In this document: in pieces, positions 21,958 through 28,831 of the stretch
How positions within the stretch are numbered: position 1 is the first letter of the stretch
Layout of the letters: every line of letters starts with the position of its first letter
From: a bacterium
GTDB taxonomy: Bacteria > Patescibacteriota > Minisyncoccia > UBA6257 > 02-FULL-45-10c
Direction: 5' to 3'
DNA length: 45,673 nucleotides
Assembly: GCA_030700025.1 (NCBI GenBank)
Contig: JAUYKI010000003.1
Coordinates: 1 to 45,673, forward strand
The notes under the pieces: model-generated
Seen by the model: the letters and a program-made list of their open reading frames with translations, nothing else
Told to the model about the DNA's origin: nothing
Databases searched by the model: none
Translations under genes and position numbers: made by a program

Positions 21958-21988
21958 GCAAAAAACTCCCACTTCGGGAGTTTTTTGC
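21958..21988 (+). terminator. Terminator (GCAAAAAACTCCC type), copy 2
   Basis: GCAAAAAACTCCC, ACTTC, GGGAGTTTTTTGC; near-identical to 20174-20203. Confidence 0.88.
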
Positions 21989-22121
21989 TATAAGGGGTAC
22001 AAAGCTCTTATCTCGGTTCAATCACTCGCCCTGCGCGTGGATAGTATTAGCCTTGCTGTTTCGACGCGCAAGCGCCATCCAAATTGAAAATCCGGTTATC
22101 TATCTAAAGAGTAAATAAAAC

Positions 22122-22148
22122 AATCGTCCGCGGAGGCGATTTTTTTTG
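22122..22148 (+). terminator. Possible terminator before the M16 gene
   Basis: AATCGtCC/GGagGCGATT with eight T after it. The stem is imperfect. Nothing gene-like is visible from 21989 to 22121, so what it ends is unclear. Confidence 0.5.
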
Positions 22149-22149
22149 T

Positions 22150-22179
22150 TTGCCAAAAACGCGCCGATTAGGGTAGAAT
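22150..22179 (+). promoter_or_regulatory. Promoter of the M16 peptidase gene
   Basis: TTGCCA (22150-22155), 18-nt spacer, TAGAAT (22174-22179). The leader is ~47 nt with AAGGAG at 22219-22224. Confidence 0.5.
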
Positions 22180-22232
22180 ATCCTGGCAGATCTTTAGCAA
22201 AGCACTCTCGGTGCCAAAAAGGAGAAAGATTA

Positions 22233-23483
22233 ATGAAATTTGAAAGCGCGATGACTTCCCATGGAGCGCCTTTGTATGTTTTCTCTATGCCCCAGGTTCA
22301 AAGCATTGCGGTCGGCGTTCTGGTTTTTGCCGGAACCCGTGACGAGAGCTGGCCCAAAGAAGCCGGCATCGCCCACGCTATTGAACATATGGTTTTTCAG
22401 GGCAACACGCGGCTTGGCAATTCTCAGGCAATCAGCGCGGAAATTGAAGACACCGGCGGAATGGTCAATGCCTGGACTTCCAAAGAAATGACCTTTTATC
22501 ACCGGGTTATTCCGGATCATGCCTTCGGCGTTGCCGTGCAGTCGCTGGCGAGCCAGCTGTCCGCTTCTTTGTTCCGGCAGGTTGATATTGATAAAGAAAT
22601 GAAAAATGTTGTTGAGGAAATTAAAAGAGCGTCCGATAATCCCGCCGGATTTTGTGAGCGGACGATTAGCGATGTTGTTTACGGAAGCCATCCGTTAGGG
22701 AAAGATACTTTGGGAGTTAGGGAAGCGGTGATTGGTTTTAAAACCGAAGATTTCCAAAGCTGGCAGTCGCGGTTTTATTTTCCGAAGAATTATGTTTTCC
22801 TAGTTGTTGGCAATATAACTTTGGAAAAAGCCCTGGCAGTTATCAATGGAATTTCTTTTGGGAGAAATAACGGAGAAAGGAATCTTCGGCCGTTTATTTC
22901 TAAAGTTGTTCAGTCGGAACGGGTCCGGGTCGTGGAGCGGGATATCCAGCAGGCGAATGTTTGCCTGGGCGTGGCAGTCGGAAGTTCTATGGCTCGAAGC
23001 ACCCAGGCCTTGGAATTGTATTCCACGATGCTTAGGGGCGGAATGTCCTTTCCTTTGTTTCAGGAAGTTCGCGATAAGCGCGGCCTGTGTTATTCCATTT
23101 ATTCCGATGTGTCTTCCTGGAGCGACCGGGGGATTTTTCAGATTTATGTCGGCACTAATATGGAACGCGTTGAAGAAGCCGTTAACTGTATCAAGGATGT
23201 TGTTTGGAAGCATCGGAACGACGAACCGTTATTGCGGAGAGCCAAGGGGTTGCTGTTAGGCAGCAATGCCATTCGGTTTTGCAATCCCAGCACTATTCTT
23301 ACCCAGGCCGCTTTTGACGTGATTGTTTCCGGAAAGCCGAAATCCCCGGAAGAAATCAATGAAGAAGTTAGAAGCGTTTTATTAACTGAAGTCACGGAAG
23401 CCGTAGAGCGTTATCTTAATCCGGATAATTTCTCTTACGCCTATGTCGTGCCCAAGGGCGCGAAAGTAAGCGATAAGGCTTGA
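22233..23483 (+). CDS. M16 family zinc metallopeptidase
   Basis: The 416-residue protein has the inverted zinc motif HxxEH in GIAHAIEHMVFQGN and the distant Glu in NVVEEIKRASDN, followed by the second-half domain with RDKRGLCYSIYSDVSSW, a typical PqqL/mitochondrial-processing-like segment. It is a single-unit M16B peptidase, probably dimeric, degrading small peptides. AAGGAG places the start at 22233; an upstream in-frame ATG at 22146 lies before the promoter. Own terminator at 23491. The gene belongs to the SD class and is convergent with the C45 hydrolase. Confidence 0.92.
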   Translation: MKFESAMTSHGAPLYVFSMPQVQSIAVGVLVFAGTRDESWPKEAGIAHAIEHMVFQGNTRLGNSQAISAEIEDTGGMVNAWTSKEMTFYHRVIPDHAFGVAVQSLASQLSASLFRQVDIDKEMKNVVEEIKRASDNPAGFCERTISDVVYGSHPLGKDTLGVREAVIGFKTEDFQSWQSRFYFPKNYVFLVVGNITLEKALAVINGISFGRNNGERNLRPFISKVVQSERVRVVERDIQQANVCLGVAVGSSMARSTQALELYSTMLRGGMSFPLFQEVRDKRGLCYSIYSDVSSWSDRGIFQIYVGTNMERVEEAVNCIKDVVWKHRNDEPLLRRAKGLLLGSNAIRFCNPSTILTQAAFDVIVSGKPKSPEEINEEVRSVLLTEVTEAVERYLNPDNFSYAYVVPKGAKVSDKA

Positions 23484-23490
23484 AATTATT

Positions 23491-23516
23491 ATCCCCACAT
23501 TTGTGGGGATTTTTTT
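23491..23516 (+). terminator. Terminator of the M16 gene
   Basis: ATCCCCACA, TT, TGTGGGGAT, then six T. Confidence 0.9.
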
Positions 23517-23525
23517 CAAATAAAA

Positions 23526-23548
23526 ATCCCCTGATTACATCAGGGGAT
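23526..23548 (-). terminator. Terminator of the C45 hydrolase, containing its stop codon
   Basis: On the minus strand ATCCCCTGAT, loop GTA, ATCAGGGGAT, then TTTTTA. The final codons and TAA stop (23535-23537) lie inside the stem-loop. Confidence 0.88.
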
Positions 23549-24686
23549 GAAGTCGGATACTGGTTGGCGCGCCAAGAGTGGCCGGAGTAGTTCCGTTATT
23601 ATGGATTAAAAGCAATTCCTGCTCCGCGGGATTGAATAGACAGGAGGAAACCGTGAAATTATGGCAGACGCTTTTCAGCATTCTTAAGCAGTCGGCTAAC
23701 TTTCCCGAAGTAGTTTCTTGCAATTGCTTTTCCAGAAGATCCAGGCGTTTTTGGCTGTAAGCGAGGCCGTATAATTCCAGCGGAGTTCCCAGTCCGGGCA
23801 AAGGCATCGGATTGGTTTGAAGTTTTTGCATTTCCGGATTCCGGTAATGGTTGGTTATCGCCAGAACATTCAGGCCGTTTTGCGCCCGGGGCTCAATTAC
23901 CGCGCATTGTTTGGGAGCCGATTCCAAAACAATTGCCTTATCCGCGTTGCCTAAAAGGATATTAATTCCGTGGAGCGCGCGATGGAAAGATAAATAATCA
24001 ACGGCTTCAGTTACGGTTTTACTTTCCGTTAAGGCGATCCGCAATAAAATGCCGACTGCGATGCCGGTATTTTTTATTCCGGAAGCCGAAGAAGTGAGAT
24101 AACCGATTGCTAATCCGTGATTATTCATTCCGCGCAAGATTCCGATATAGCCGGGGACACCGACCGAGAAAAAACTTCCTTTGGAAGTTTTAATCCGGAA
24201 AACCGTGGTTAACTTTGCCATTATCCTGGTGAAGGAAAAATAATCCAGATTATAGCCGTAAAGAAAAGATCCGTCTTTTTCCTTGATGGCGACTCCGGAG
24301 CAGGCGATAGCCGCGGAATGGATGTCGTCAAAGGTATTAATAAGGAGGATGCCGATCAGCGGCTGTTGGGAGCCTTCGGCCAGGCCGTATATTTCTTTTT
24401 GGATTTCTTCGGGAAAATAATGGAAAAAATGGCGGCCAGCTTTTTCAAACTGGCTGGTTAAGTACGCGCTGGTTAAAGTAATCAGCCACTGGGGCGGATT
24501 GAATTTTAACCAAGCGAGTAATTTTCCCCTGGCTACCGCCCGGATAAATATCGGTATGCTGTCCACAATGGAAGTAATTTCTTCCCGCAATAGTTCGCCG
24601 TGGGCTTTTCCGCGTTCAAACGGGTCGTCTCCCCACAAATCAATAAAATAGCATCCCGGAGTTCGGCTATGGACTCGTCCGTTCAT
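23535..24686 (-). CDS. C45-type autoproteolytic acyltransferase/amidohydrolase
   Basis: The 383 residues fit the penicillin-acyltransferase-like Ntn hydrolases (C45; also acid ceramidase/NAAA and phospholipase-B-like relatives). The nucleophile is Cys129 in SAAIACSGVAI, which would become the new N-terminus after self-cleavage; KDGSFLYGYNLDYF and RGMNNHGLAIGYLTSS follow as in the family, and ITNHY lies further on. Family members hydrolyse amide-linked fatty acids or small amides. No signal peptide, so probably cytoplasmic. GAGGAGGG (24690-24697) fixes the start at 24686, 11 codons inside the longest frame. The nearby beta-oxidation genes could use released acyl chains, as speculation. Confidence 0.82.
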   Translation of the reverse strand: MNGRVHSRTPGCYFIDLWGDDPFERGKAHGELLREEITSIVDSIPIFIRAVARGKLLAWLKFNPPQWLITLTSAYLTSQFEKAGRHFFHYFPEEIQKEIYGLAEGSQQPLIGILLINTFDDIHSAAIACSGVAIKEKDGSFLYGYNLDYFSFTRIMAKLTTVFRIKTSKGSFFSVGVPGYIGILRGMNNHGLAIGYLTSSASGIKNTGIAVGILLRIALTESKTVTEAVDYLSFHRALHGINILLGNADKAIVLESAPKQCAVIEPRAQNGLNVLAITNHYRNPEMQKLQTNPMPLPGLGTPLELYGLAYSQKRLDLLEKQLQETTSGKLADCLRMLKSVCHNFTVSSCLFNPAEQELLLIHNNGTTPATLGAPTSIRLHPLM

Positions 24687-24706
24687 CGGCCCTCCTCGTA
24701 GGCGTT

Positions 24707-24723
24707 CTCTGTGTCGCACAGAG
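24707..24723 (-). promoter_or_regulatory. Leader hairpin upstream of the C45 gene
   Basis: CTCTGTG, loop CGA on minus, CACAGAG, ten nt before the GAGGAGGG. It parallels leader hairpins at 6680 and 12763. Confidence 0.5.
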
Positions 24724-24796
24724 CGTATTTCAAGAAAGCTGTCCTATTTTTCCCACAAAATCCGTATAGCTGTCAATTTTAGGGTCCGTGCACCTT

Positions 24797-24819
24797 AAAC
24801 CCCGTTATGCGGGGTTTTT
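24797..24819. terminator. Orphan terminator between divergent genes
   Basis: AAACCCCG, TTATG, CGGGGTTTTT. It lies between two divergent starts (24686- and 24864+), so it ends no visible gene; it insulates the restriction-modification genes or marks a junction. Confidence 0.75.
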
Positions 24820-24851
24820 GATTTTATCCGTAAAATGGAGGATAATTTAGG

Positions 24852-24857
24852 TAAAAT
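24852..24857 (+). promoter_or_regulatory. -10 box TAAAAT, leaderless methyltransferase
   Basis: TAAAAT, TAAAAT, ATG: the upstream copy sits at the leaderless distance. Confidence 0.45.
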
Positions 24858-24863
24858 TAAAAT

Positions 24864-25610
24864 ATGAAATTTTCCAAAGACTTTTTAAATAAAATTATCT
24901 GCGGCAGTGCCGTTGATGTAATGAAGCAGATACCAGATAACTCTGTTAATTTAGTGATTACTTCGCCTCCCTATAACCTAAAAAATTCAACTGGAAATGG
25001 AATGAAAGATGGCCGTGGCGGTAAATGGGCTAATGCTGCGCTACAAAAAGGGTATTCGCACCACAATGACTGTATGCCTCATGAGGAATATGTGAAATGG
25101 CAGAGAGATTGCTTGAGTGAGATGTTTAGGATTATTCCTGAAGACGGGGCAATTTTTTACAATCATAAATGGCGTGTACAAGGAGGTTTATTGCAAGATC
25201 GTCAAGATATTGTCAGTGGTTTTCCAATTCGACAAATTATTATCTGGAAACGTAAGGGTGGCCTTAATTTTAACCCCGGCTATTTTTTGCCAACTTATGA
25301 AGTTATTTATGTCATTGCGAAACCCAAATTTAGACTTATTGAAAAAGCAAATGCCCATGGTGATGTTTGGGAGTTTACGCAAGAAATGAACAATGAGCAC
25401 CCCGCTGCATTTCCCACTAAATTAATTGATCGTATAATTTCTTCAACAAGTGCCAAAATCATTTTGGACCCATTCATGGGTTCGGGGACCACGGCAATTT
25501 CGGCTATAAACTTCAAGCGTGATTATGTGGGCATTGATGTTTCGCCAGACTATTGTGAAATGGCACGAAAGAGAATAAAAGAGCATCAATCTCAAACTAG
25601 ACTTTGTTAA
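24864..25610 (+). CDS. Type II DNA methyltransferase (amino-group, beta-like order)
   Basis: The 248-residue enzyme has the catalytic motif TSPPYNLK (residues 33-40, motif IV) first and the SAM-binding DPFMGSGTTA (about 202-211, motif I) late, the beta-class order. TSPPY favours N4-cytosine or N6-adenine methylation. The MvaI/BcnI-like restriction gene 4 nt downstream favours N4-cytosine in a CC-containing site such as CCWGG or CCSGG, by analogy only. It lacks a large target-recognition domain. Confidence 0.9.
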   Translation: MKFSKDFLNKIICGSAVDVMKQIPDNSVNLVITSPPYNLKNSTGNGMKDGRGGKWANAALQKGYSHHNDCMPHEEYVKWQRDCLSEMFRIIPEDGAIFYNHKWRVQGGLLQDRQDIVSGFPIRQIIIWKRKGGLNFNPGYFLPTYEVIYVIAKPKFRLIEKANAHGDVWEFTQEMNNEHPAAFPTKLIDRIISSTSAKIILDPFMGSGTTAISAINFKRDYVGIDVSPDYCEMARKRIKEHQSQTRLC

Positions 25611-25614
25611 TATT

Positions 25615-26415
25615 ATGAACAAGAATAAACCCAAAACTTATACAAAACCGGAATTGATAGCCAAATTGAAAGAAATTTCAGCTATGGGCTGGATTCCAAA
25701 TGCGCGACGCGGTAATGCGGGCGGTATTGGTAATACTCTTGAGGATTTACTTGGTATTAGGGAAAATAATTTACCGATACCGAACGCCGCGGAGTGGGAA
25801 CTAAAAGCACAACGTCTTGATTCAACGTCGCTAACAACGCTTTTTCACATTGAGCCTTCGCCACGCGCTATTCGTTTTGTTCCGCAAGTGCTTTTACCTA
25901 AATATGGCTGGGCGCATCAAGAAGGCGGTCGGAGGTATCCAAAAAGTGAAATGAGTTTTCGGCAAACAATCCATGGGCAATCACGCAGCGATCGAGGATT
26001 TAAAGTGGTGATCGATCGGGGAGAGCGAAAAATTTTAATTTCGTTTGACGCCAAAAGCGTTGATTCAAGACACGGGGATTGGCTTGAGTTAGTAAAGAAG
26101 CACGTCGGCTTGAGTGAGCTTAATCCACAACCGTATTGGGGTTTTGATGACTTAGAACATAAGGCTGGAACAAAATTACTCAACGCTTTTTATGTTCAAG
26201 CCGAAGTAAAAATAGAACGCAAAAAAGAATACTATCACTATACAAAAATAATGATGTTACAGAAATTTAGTTTTAAAGGATTTCTGAAAGCGTTAGAAAA
26301 AGGAAAAATTCTCGTGGATTTTGATGCTCGTACTGGGCACAATCACGGCACGAAATTTCGTATGAGGCAGGACGCCTTACCTATGTTATACGAAAAAACT
26401 ACAATTATTAAATAA
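25615..26415 (+). CDS. MvaI/BcnI-family type II restriction endonuclease
   Basis: The 266 residues show family blocks: GNAGGIGNTLEDLLGIRENN (34-52), then EWELKAQRLDSTSLTTLF containing the Glu62-Leu-Lys64 catalytic pair, PRAIRFVPQVLLPKYGW, FRQTIHGQSRSDRGFKVVID and a C-terminal RTGHNHGTKFRMR. The enzymes cut as monomers and nick each strand. At the position where I expect the third active-site Asp (five residues before Glu62), this protein has Asn57 (PIPNAAEWELK); that may be an alignment slip or a real loss. It is coupled to the methyltransferase. Confidence 0.85.
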   Translation: MNKNKPKTYTKPELIAKLKEISAMGWIPNARRGNAGGIGNTLEDLLGIRENNLPIPNAAEWELKAQRLDSTSLTTLFHIEPSPRAIRFVPQVLLPKYGWAHQEGGRRYPKSEMSFRQTIHGQSRSDRGFKVVIDRGERKILISFDAKSVDSRHGDWLELVKKHVGLSELNPQPYWGFDDLEHKAGTKLLNAFYVQAEVKIERKKEYYHYTKIMMLQKFSFKGFLKALEKGKILVDFDARTGHNHGTKFRMRQDALPMLYEKTTIIK

Positions 26416-26423
26416 AGCCCCCG

Positions 26424-26579
26424 ATGAATCTAAAAACCCTCATTAAAGAATTAAAGAAAATTGAAGCAAAATTTGGCGGCGAGGCAGAAGTAACCATGGC
26501 CGATAATATTCCAGCTGTTGAGCCGGTTTACTTAAACGGCGAATCTGGAAGACAAGTGGTAATAACAGACGAAAAGTAA
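26424..26579 (+). CDS. Small acidic hypothetical protein
   Basis: A 51-residue frame follows the restriction gene by 8 nt. It starts MNLKTLIKELKKIEAKFGGE, continues AEVTMADNIPAVEPVYLN and ends with a short strand GRQVVITDEK. The layout resembles small phage/CPR proteins of unknown function. It is followed by a terminator, so it may be the last gene of the R-M transcript. Not a recognisable C-protein: no helix-turn-helix. Confidence 0.6.
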   Translation: MNLKTLIKELKKIEAKFGGEAEVTMADNIPAVEPVYLNGESGRQVVITDEK

Positions 26580-26582
26580 TAA

Positions 26583-26607
26583 AAACCGCCTAAATGGGCG
26601 TTTTTTT
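26583..26607 (+). terminator. Terminator of the restriction-modification operon
   Basis: An A run, CGCC, TAAAT, GGCG, then seven T. Confidence 0.65.
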
Positions 26608-26664
26608 GGGCTAGCTATTATTGGTTGATTGTTTAATTTCGGGGGTGGGGTTAAGCTTTAGACT

Positions 26665-26683
26665 CTTTAAAAAGCTGACGAGA
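26665..26683 (+). repeat. Left arm of a 19-bp inverted repeat around the DUF1508 gene
   Basis: CTTTAAAAAGCTGACGAGA. Its inverted partner is at 27015-27033 with one mismatch. A degenerate third copy (TTAAAAAAGCTGTAAAGATT) lies near 31592. Confidence 0.7.
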
Positions 26684-26692
26684 TTGCACATG

Positions 26693-26875
26693 CTAGAACG
26701 TTGTTAAATCAACAACGATAGCATGCGGAGCCAGGGATTTTATCCCGGCCACCGAGTTTTTAGCGGACAATTTATAAACGTAGCCTTCGCTAACGGCTAT
26801 AATTTCCCCATTGGCAGCTTTTAACCGCCAACGGTATTGCCCTCTAATATCTCGGAAAATTTCAAATTTTATCAT
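26693..26875 (-). CDS. DUF1508 (YegP-like) protein
   Basis: The 60-residue protein matches the DUF1508 repeat: KFEIFRDIRGQYRWRLKAAN, GEIIAVSEGYVYKLSAKNSV and AGIKSLAPHAIVVDL. One repeat is present; many homologues have two. Family function is unknown. It lies between the two arms of a 19-bp inverted repeat, the only gene inside. Confidence 0.85.
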   Translation of the reverse strand: MIKFEIFRDIRGQYRWRLKAANGEIIAVSEGYVYKLSAKNSVAGIKSLAPHAIVVDLTTF

Positions 26876-26935
26876 GAAATTTTATCCACCATTAATATTA
26901 AAGTCAGAGAGCCGGACCTTTACACTTGCTCCCCG

Positions 26936-26965
26936 CCGCAAAATCTACTTTTATAGATTTTGCGG
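26936..26965. repeat. 12-bp perfect hairpin with extended outer pairing
   Basis: CCGCAAAATCTA, loop CTTTTA, TAGATTTTGCGG. Outside it CTTTAC/GTAAAG and CTCC/GGAG arms extend the stem imperfectly from about 26918 to 26985. Confidence 0.65.
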
Positions 26966-27014
26966 AGGAGAGGTAAAGAAGGCTTAATCTGAGAAAAATT
27001 AAGTGCTGGATTTT

Positions 27015-27033
27015 TCTCGCCAGCTTTTTAAAG
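27015..27033 (-). repeat. Right arm of the 19-bp inverted repeat
   Basis: Reads CTTTAAAAAGCTGGCGAGA on the minus strand; 18 of 19 match the left arm at 26665-26683. Confidence 0.7.
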
Positions 27034-27096
27034 AACCCATCTTAATTTTAAAATATTAAATTTACTAGTCAAGGCCCGCGGAGCTAATTTTGGAAC

Positions 27097-27124
27097 TTGA
27101 CTTTTTCAAAAAATTTGATAAAAT
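27097..27124 (+). promoter_or_regulatory. Promoter upstream of the 27236 gene
   Basis: TTGACT (27097-27102), 16-nt spacer, TAAAAT (27119-27124). It implies a ~105-nt leader with no SD. Confidence 0.5.
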
Positions 27125-27235
27125 TTGAAGGTTTTACAAGATACACACATTGAATTAAAAAATTTATTTCTAAGAGGCTTGGCCCGTGATTTACTAAGTA
27201 GTAACAAGCCCGCCCCCCCCCTAATAATTTAGTTT

Positions 27236-28030
27236 ATGAACGACATATTTGGAGAAAATTTGACGCAAGAAGAAGTAATAATCTTTACTTATAAAGGCGA
27301 TAAATTTATAAACAGCGAAATTGAATTAAGCGGTCTAATATCTGAACTTAGAGGTATAGAAGTATTGATACGGGAATCCGTAGAATTCTATAGGAAAAAG
27401 CATCGATTATCTGATTCCGAAGTCATTTTTGATATATATGTAAGAGTAGAGGACGGCTCAGTCAAAGAGGTCATTAGAATAATTAAGAAAAACGCTACGG
27501 TGCTTACTTTATTGGGTACTTTTGTTATGCCATTTTTACAATCAGGATTTGATTTTTATTTAAATCGTCGTAAAGATACCAACTCAGAAATAGTAGAAAT
27601 TTTAGAAGGAAATAAAAAGATCAGAAAAAGTTTTGAAGACATACTTATTCCAATAACGGGTAACGATAATTCCGTGACAATCAATGCGGGAAATGTTACT
27701 TATGAAATCAATAATTCTGCTAAGGAGCAAATCATGGAAGAGTTAAAAAAACACGAAGAAGTTCTTTCCGAGAAAGAAATTATAAAAGAAGAAGACCTTT
27801 TTGGAGTTATTAGTGTTAGTAAGTTGTATGACGCTAGTCCCTTTAGTTTTCGCGTAAATGAAACTGCTAGGGATATACCATTATATTTCAGCGATATAAA
27901 TTTTAATTTAGAAGAAAAGCAGGGCTTCTTGGGAAAAGAGCTTCTCATTAGAGCAAGAGTAACTTATAAAAATGATAGGCGTATTTCTATAACGGTTTTG
28001 GGATATAAATCCGTTGCTAAGCTTTTTTAA
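27236..28030 (+). CDS. Unknown protein of the defence-like island
   Basis: I do not recognise this 264-residue protein. Residues 1-100 form an alpha/beta domain (EEVIIFTYKGDKFINSEIEL start; ELRGIEVLIRESVEFYRKKH). A hydrophobic segment (ATVLTLLGTFVMPFLQSGFD, about 87-106) may touch or cross the membrane. A charged linker (125-185, KKHEEVLSEKEIIKEEDLF) leads to a beta-rich C-terminal domain (185-264, PLYFSDINFNLEEKQGFLGK, ELLIRARVTYKND). Base composition is AT-rich. It is followed 10 nt later by a small gene and lies among R-M and toxin-antitoxin genes. Confidence 0.75.
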   Translation: MNDIFGENLTQEEVIIFTYKGDKFINSEIELSGLISELRGIEVLIRESVEFYRKKHRLSDSEVIFDIYVRVEDGSVKEVIRIIKKNATVLTLLGTFVMPFLQSGFDFYLNRRKDTNSEIVEILEGNKKIRKSFEDILIPITGNDNSVTINAGNVTYEINNSAKEQIMEELKKHEEVLSEKEIIKEEDLFGVISVSKLYDASPFSFRVNETARDIPLYFSDINFNLEEKQGFLGKELLIRARVTYKNDRRISITVLGYKSVAKLF

Positions 28031-28040
28031 AAGTAAACCC

Positions 28041-28262
28041 ATGAAAATCTTCATAAAAAATAAAAACTACTCCTTGTCAGAAATTATTGATATTTGCGAT
28101 AAACATGGCTTGACTACGGTTGATTGCTTGAAAGATGAAAATATGATTAGTGTTGAAGAATGGGATGACAAAGAAAAATGTTTGGGTGGTGAGTGCTTGT
28201 TTGAATTTATGAGAATCAAGGAAGATCTTTTCAAATTAACTTGGCTGGAAACCAAAAAATAA
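28041..28262 (+). CDS. Small acidic hypothetical protein
   Basis: The 73-residue protein starts MKIFIKNKNYSLSEIIDICD and continues with CLKDENMISVEEWDDKEKCL-type acidic sequence, then FEFMRIKEDLFKLTWLETKK. The ATG at 28041 is preferred to one at 28014 that overlaps the 27236 gene. Four Cys are present (about 20, 31, 44 and 48). It is probably co-transcribed with 27236 and may be its partner. Confidence 0.6.
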   Translation: MKIFIKNKNYSLSEIIDICDKHGLTTVDCLKDENMISVEEWDDKEKCLGGECLFEFMRIKEDLFKLTWLETKK

Positions 28263-28277
28263 CCTTATAAAACTTTT

Positions 28278-28300
28278 CCTAATTTTTCTCGCCGGGCTAG
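28278..28300 (+). repeat. 23-bp direct repeat, left copy
   Basis: CCTAATTTTTCTCGCCGGGC then TAG. The copy at 31523-31545 matches at 21 of 23 and the two bracket the 28547-31488 four-gene cassette. Confidence 0.65.
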
Positions 28301-28359
28301 TGGCAGGGCTGGGATTTTGGTTATGAAATGCATGAAGCGCAATTAAGTTACAGATTACA

Positions 28360-28393
28360 AACATTCTCACATTCTGCAGAATGTGAGAATGTT
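28360..28393. repeat. 34-bp perfect palindrome (ACATTCT family), copy 2
   Basis: Same family as 19880-19913; AACATTCTCACATTCTG arm, with the A-T pair at arm position 9 replaced by C-G on both sides. Confidence 0.85.
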
Positions 28394-28486
28394 GTTTAGC
28401 GAAAAAAGACGGACTCGAAATCCGAAAGAGGGGATAAATCAATGGCCATTGAGGTTAGACATCGTAAACTTAGATAAGTTAGACAC

Positions 28487-28530
28487 CCTTCGTCAAGTAA
28501 CTTTATATCACTTGACGAAGGTCAAGTGAT
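28487..28530. promoter_or_regulatory. Operator-like nested repeats of the toxin-antitoxin promoter
   Basis: Three GTCAAGT half-sites: CCTTCGTCAAGT (28487-28498) pairs with ACTTGACGAAGG (28510-28521), and ATCACTTGAC/GTCAAGTGAT (28507-28516, 28521-28530) form a 10-bp inverted repeat with a 4-nt spacer. They cover the -35. Autoregulation by the HTH antitoxin is the natural reading. Confidence 0.75.
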
Positions 28531-28540
28531 AAGTTAATAT
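28512..28540 (+). promoter_or_regulatory. Promoter of the toxin-antitoxin operon, leaderless
   Basis: TTGACG (28512-28517), 17-nt spacer, TAATAT (28535-28540), six bases, ATG. Strong promoter whose start would fall at the start codon. Confidence 0.75.
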
Positions 28541-28546
28541 TGAAGC

Positions 28547-28831
28547 ATGATAGACAAGACAAATGCCAATATCAACGGCAATAAAGATTTTATCTCAACC
28601 GTTGAGCTGGCTCAGATTTTAGGCATCAGCCGGCAAGCGGTGGCTGAAAAAATTAAATCCGGAAAGATAAAGGCCCAAAAATCCGGCCGGGTTTATGTTA
28701 TCCAAAAAAAAGACATTCCGGAAATTTTAGGGGAGACCTTAACCGAAGAGAATAAGCATGAGATTGAAAAATCAGTTCAAAAAACCGTTAAAGAATATAG
28801 CCGCGCTTTAGAACTTTTGGGCAAAGAATAA
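28547..28831 (+). CDS. HTH (excisionase-like) antitoxin
   Basis: The 94-residue protein has a helix-turn-helix of the excisionase/MerR-like type (FISTVELAQILGISRQAVAE, then KIKSGKIKAQKSGRVYVIQ, residues 17-56) and a charged C-terminal helix (KHEIEKSVQKTVKEYSRALE) that could wrap the toxin. It sits directly after operator repeats, so it should repress its own operon. The stop overlaps the start of the Doc-like gene by one base (TAATG). Confidence 0.8.
   Translation: MIDKTNANINGNKDFISTVELAQILGISRQAVAEKIKSGKIKAQKSGRVYVIQKKDIPEILGETLTEENKHEIEKSVQKTVKEYSRALELLGKE

Larger units (their letters stand above)
26876..27235. other. Non-coding stretch with long hairpin and promoter
   Basis: No gene seen. 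It contains a perfect 12-bp stem (26936-26965), the right arm of the inverted repeat (27015-27033), an AT-rich segment, a promoter (27097-27124) and a run of nine C near 27212 just before the next gene. Confidence 0.7.

Noticed and set aside
22146-22232. N-terminal extension of the M16 peptidase
   Set aside because: The extension lies before the likely promoter and SD, and does not look like a signal peptide.
24720-24796. A TTGACA-based promoter for the C45 gene on the minus strand
   Set aside because: TTGACA is present near 24771-24776 but no acceptable -10 lies at 16-18 nt; not listed as a feature.
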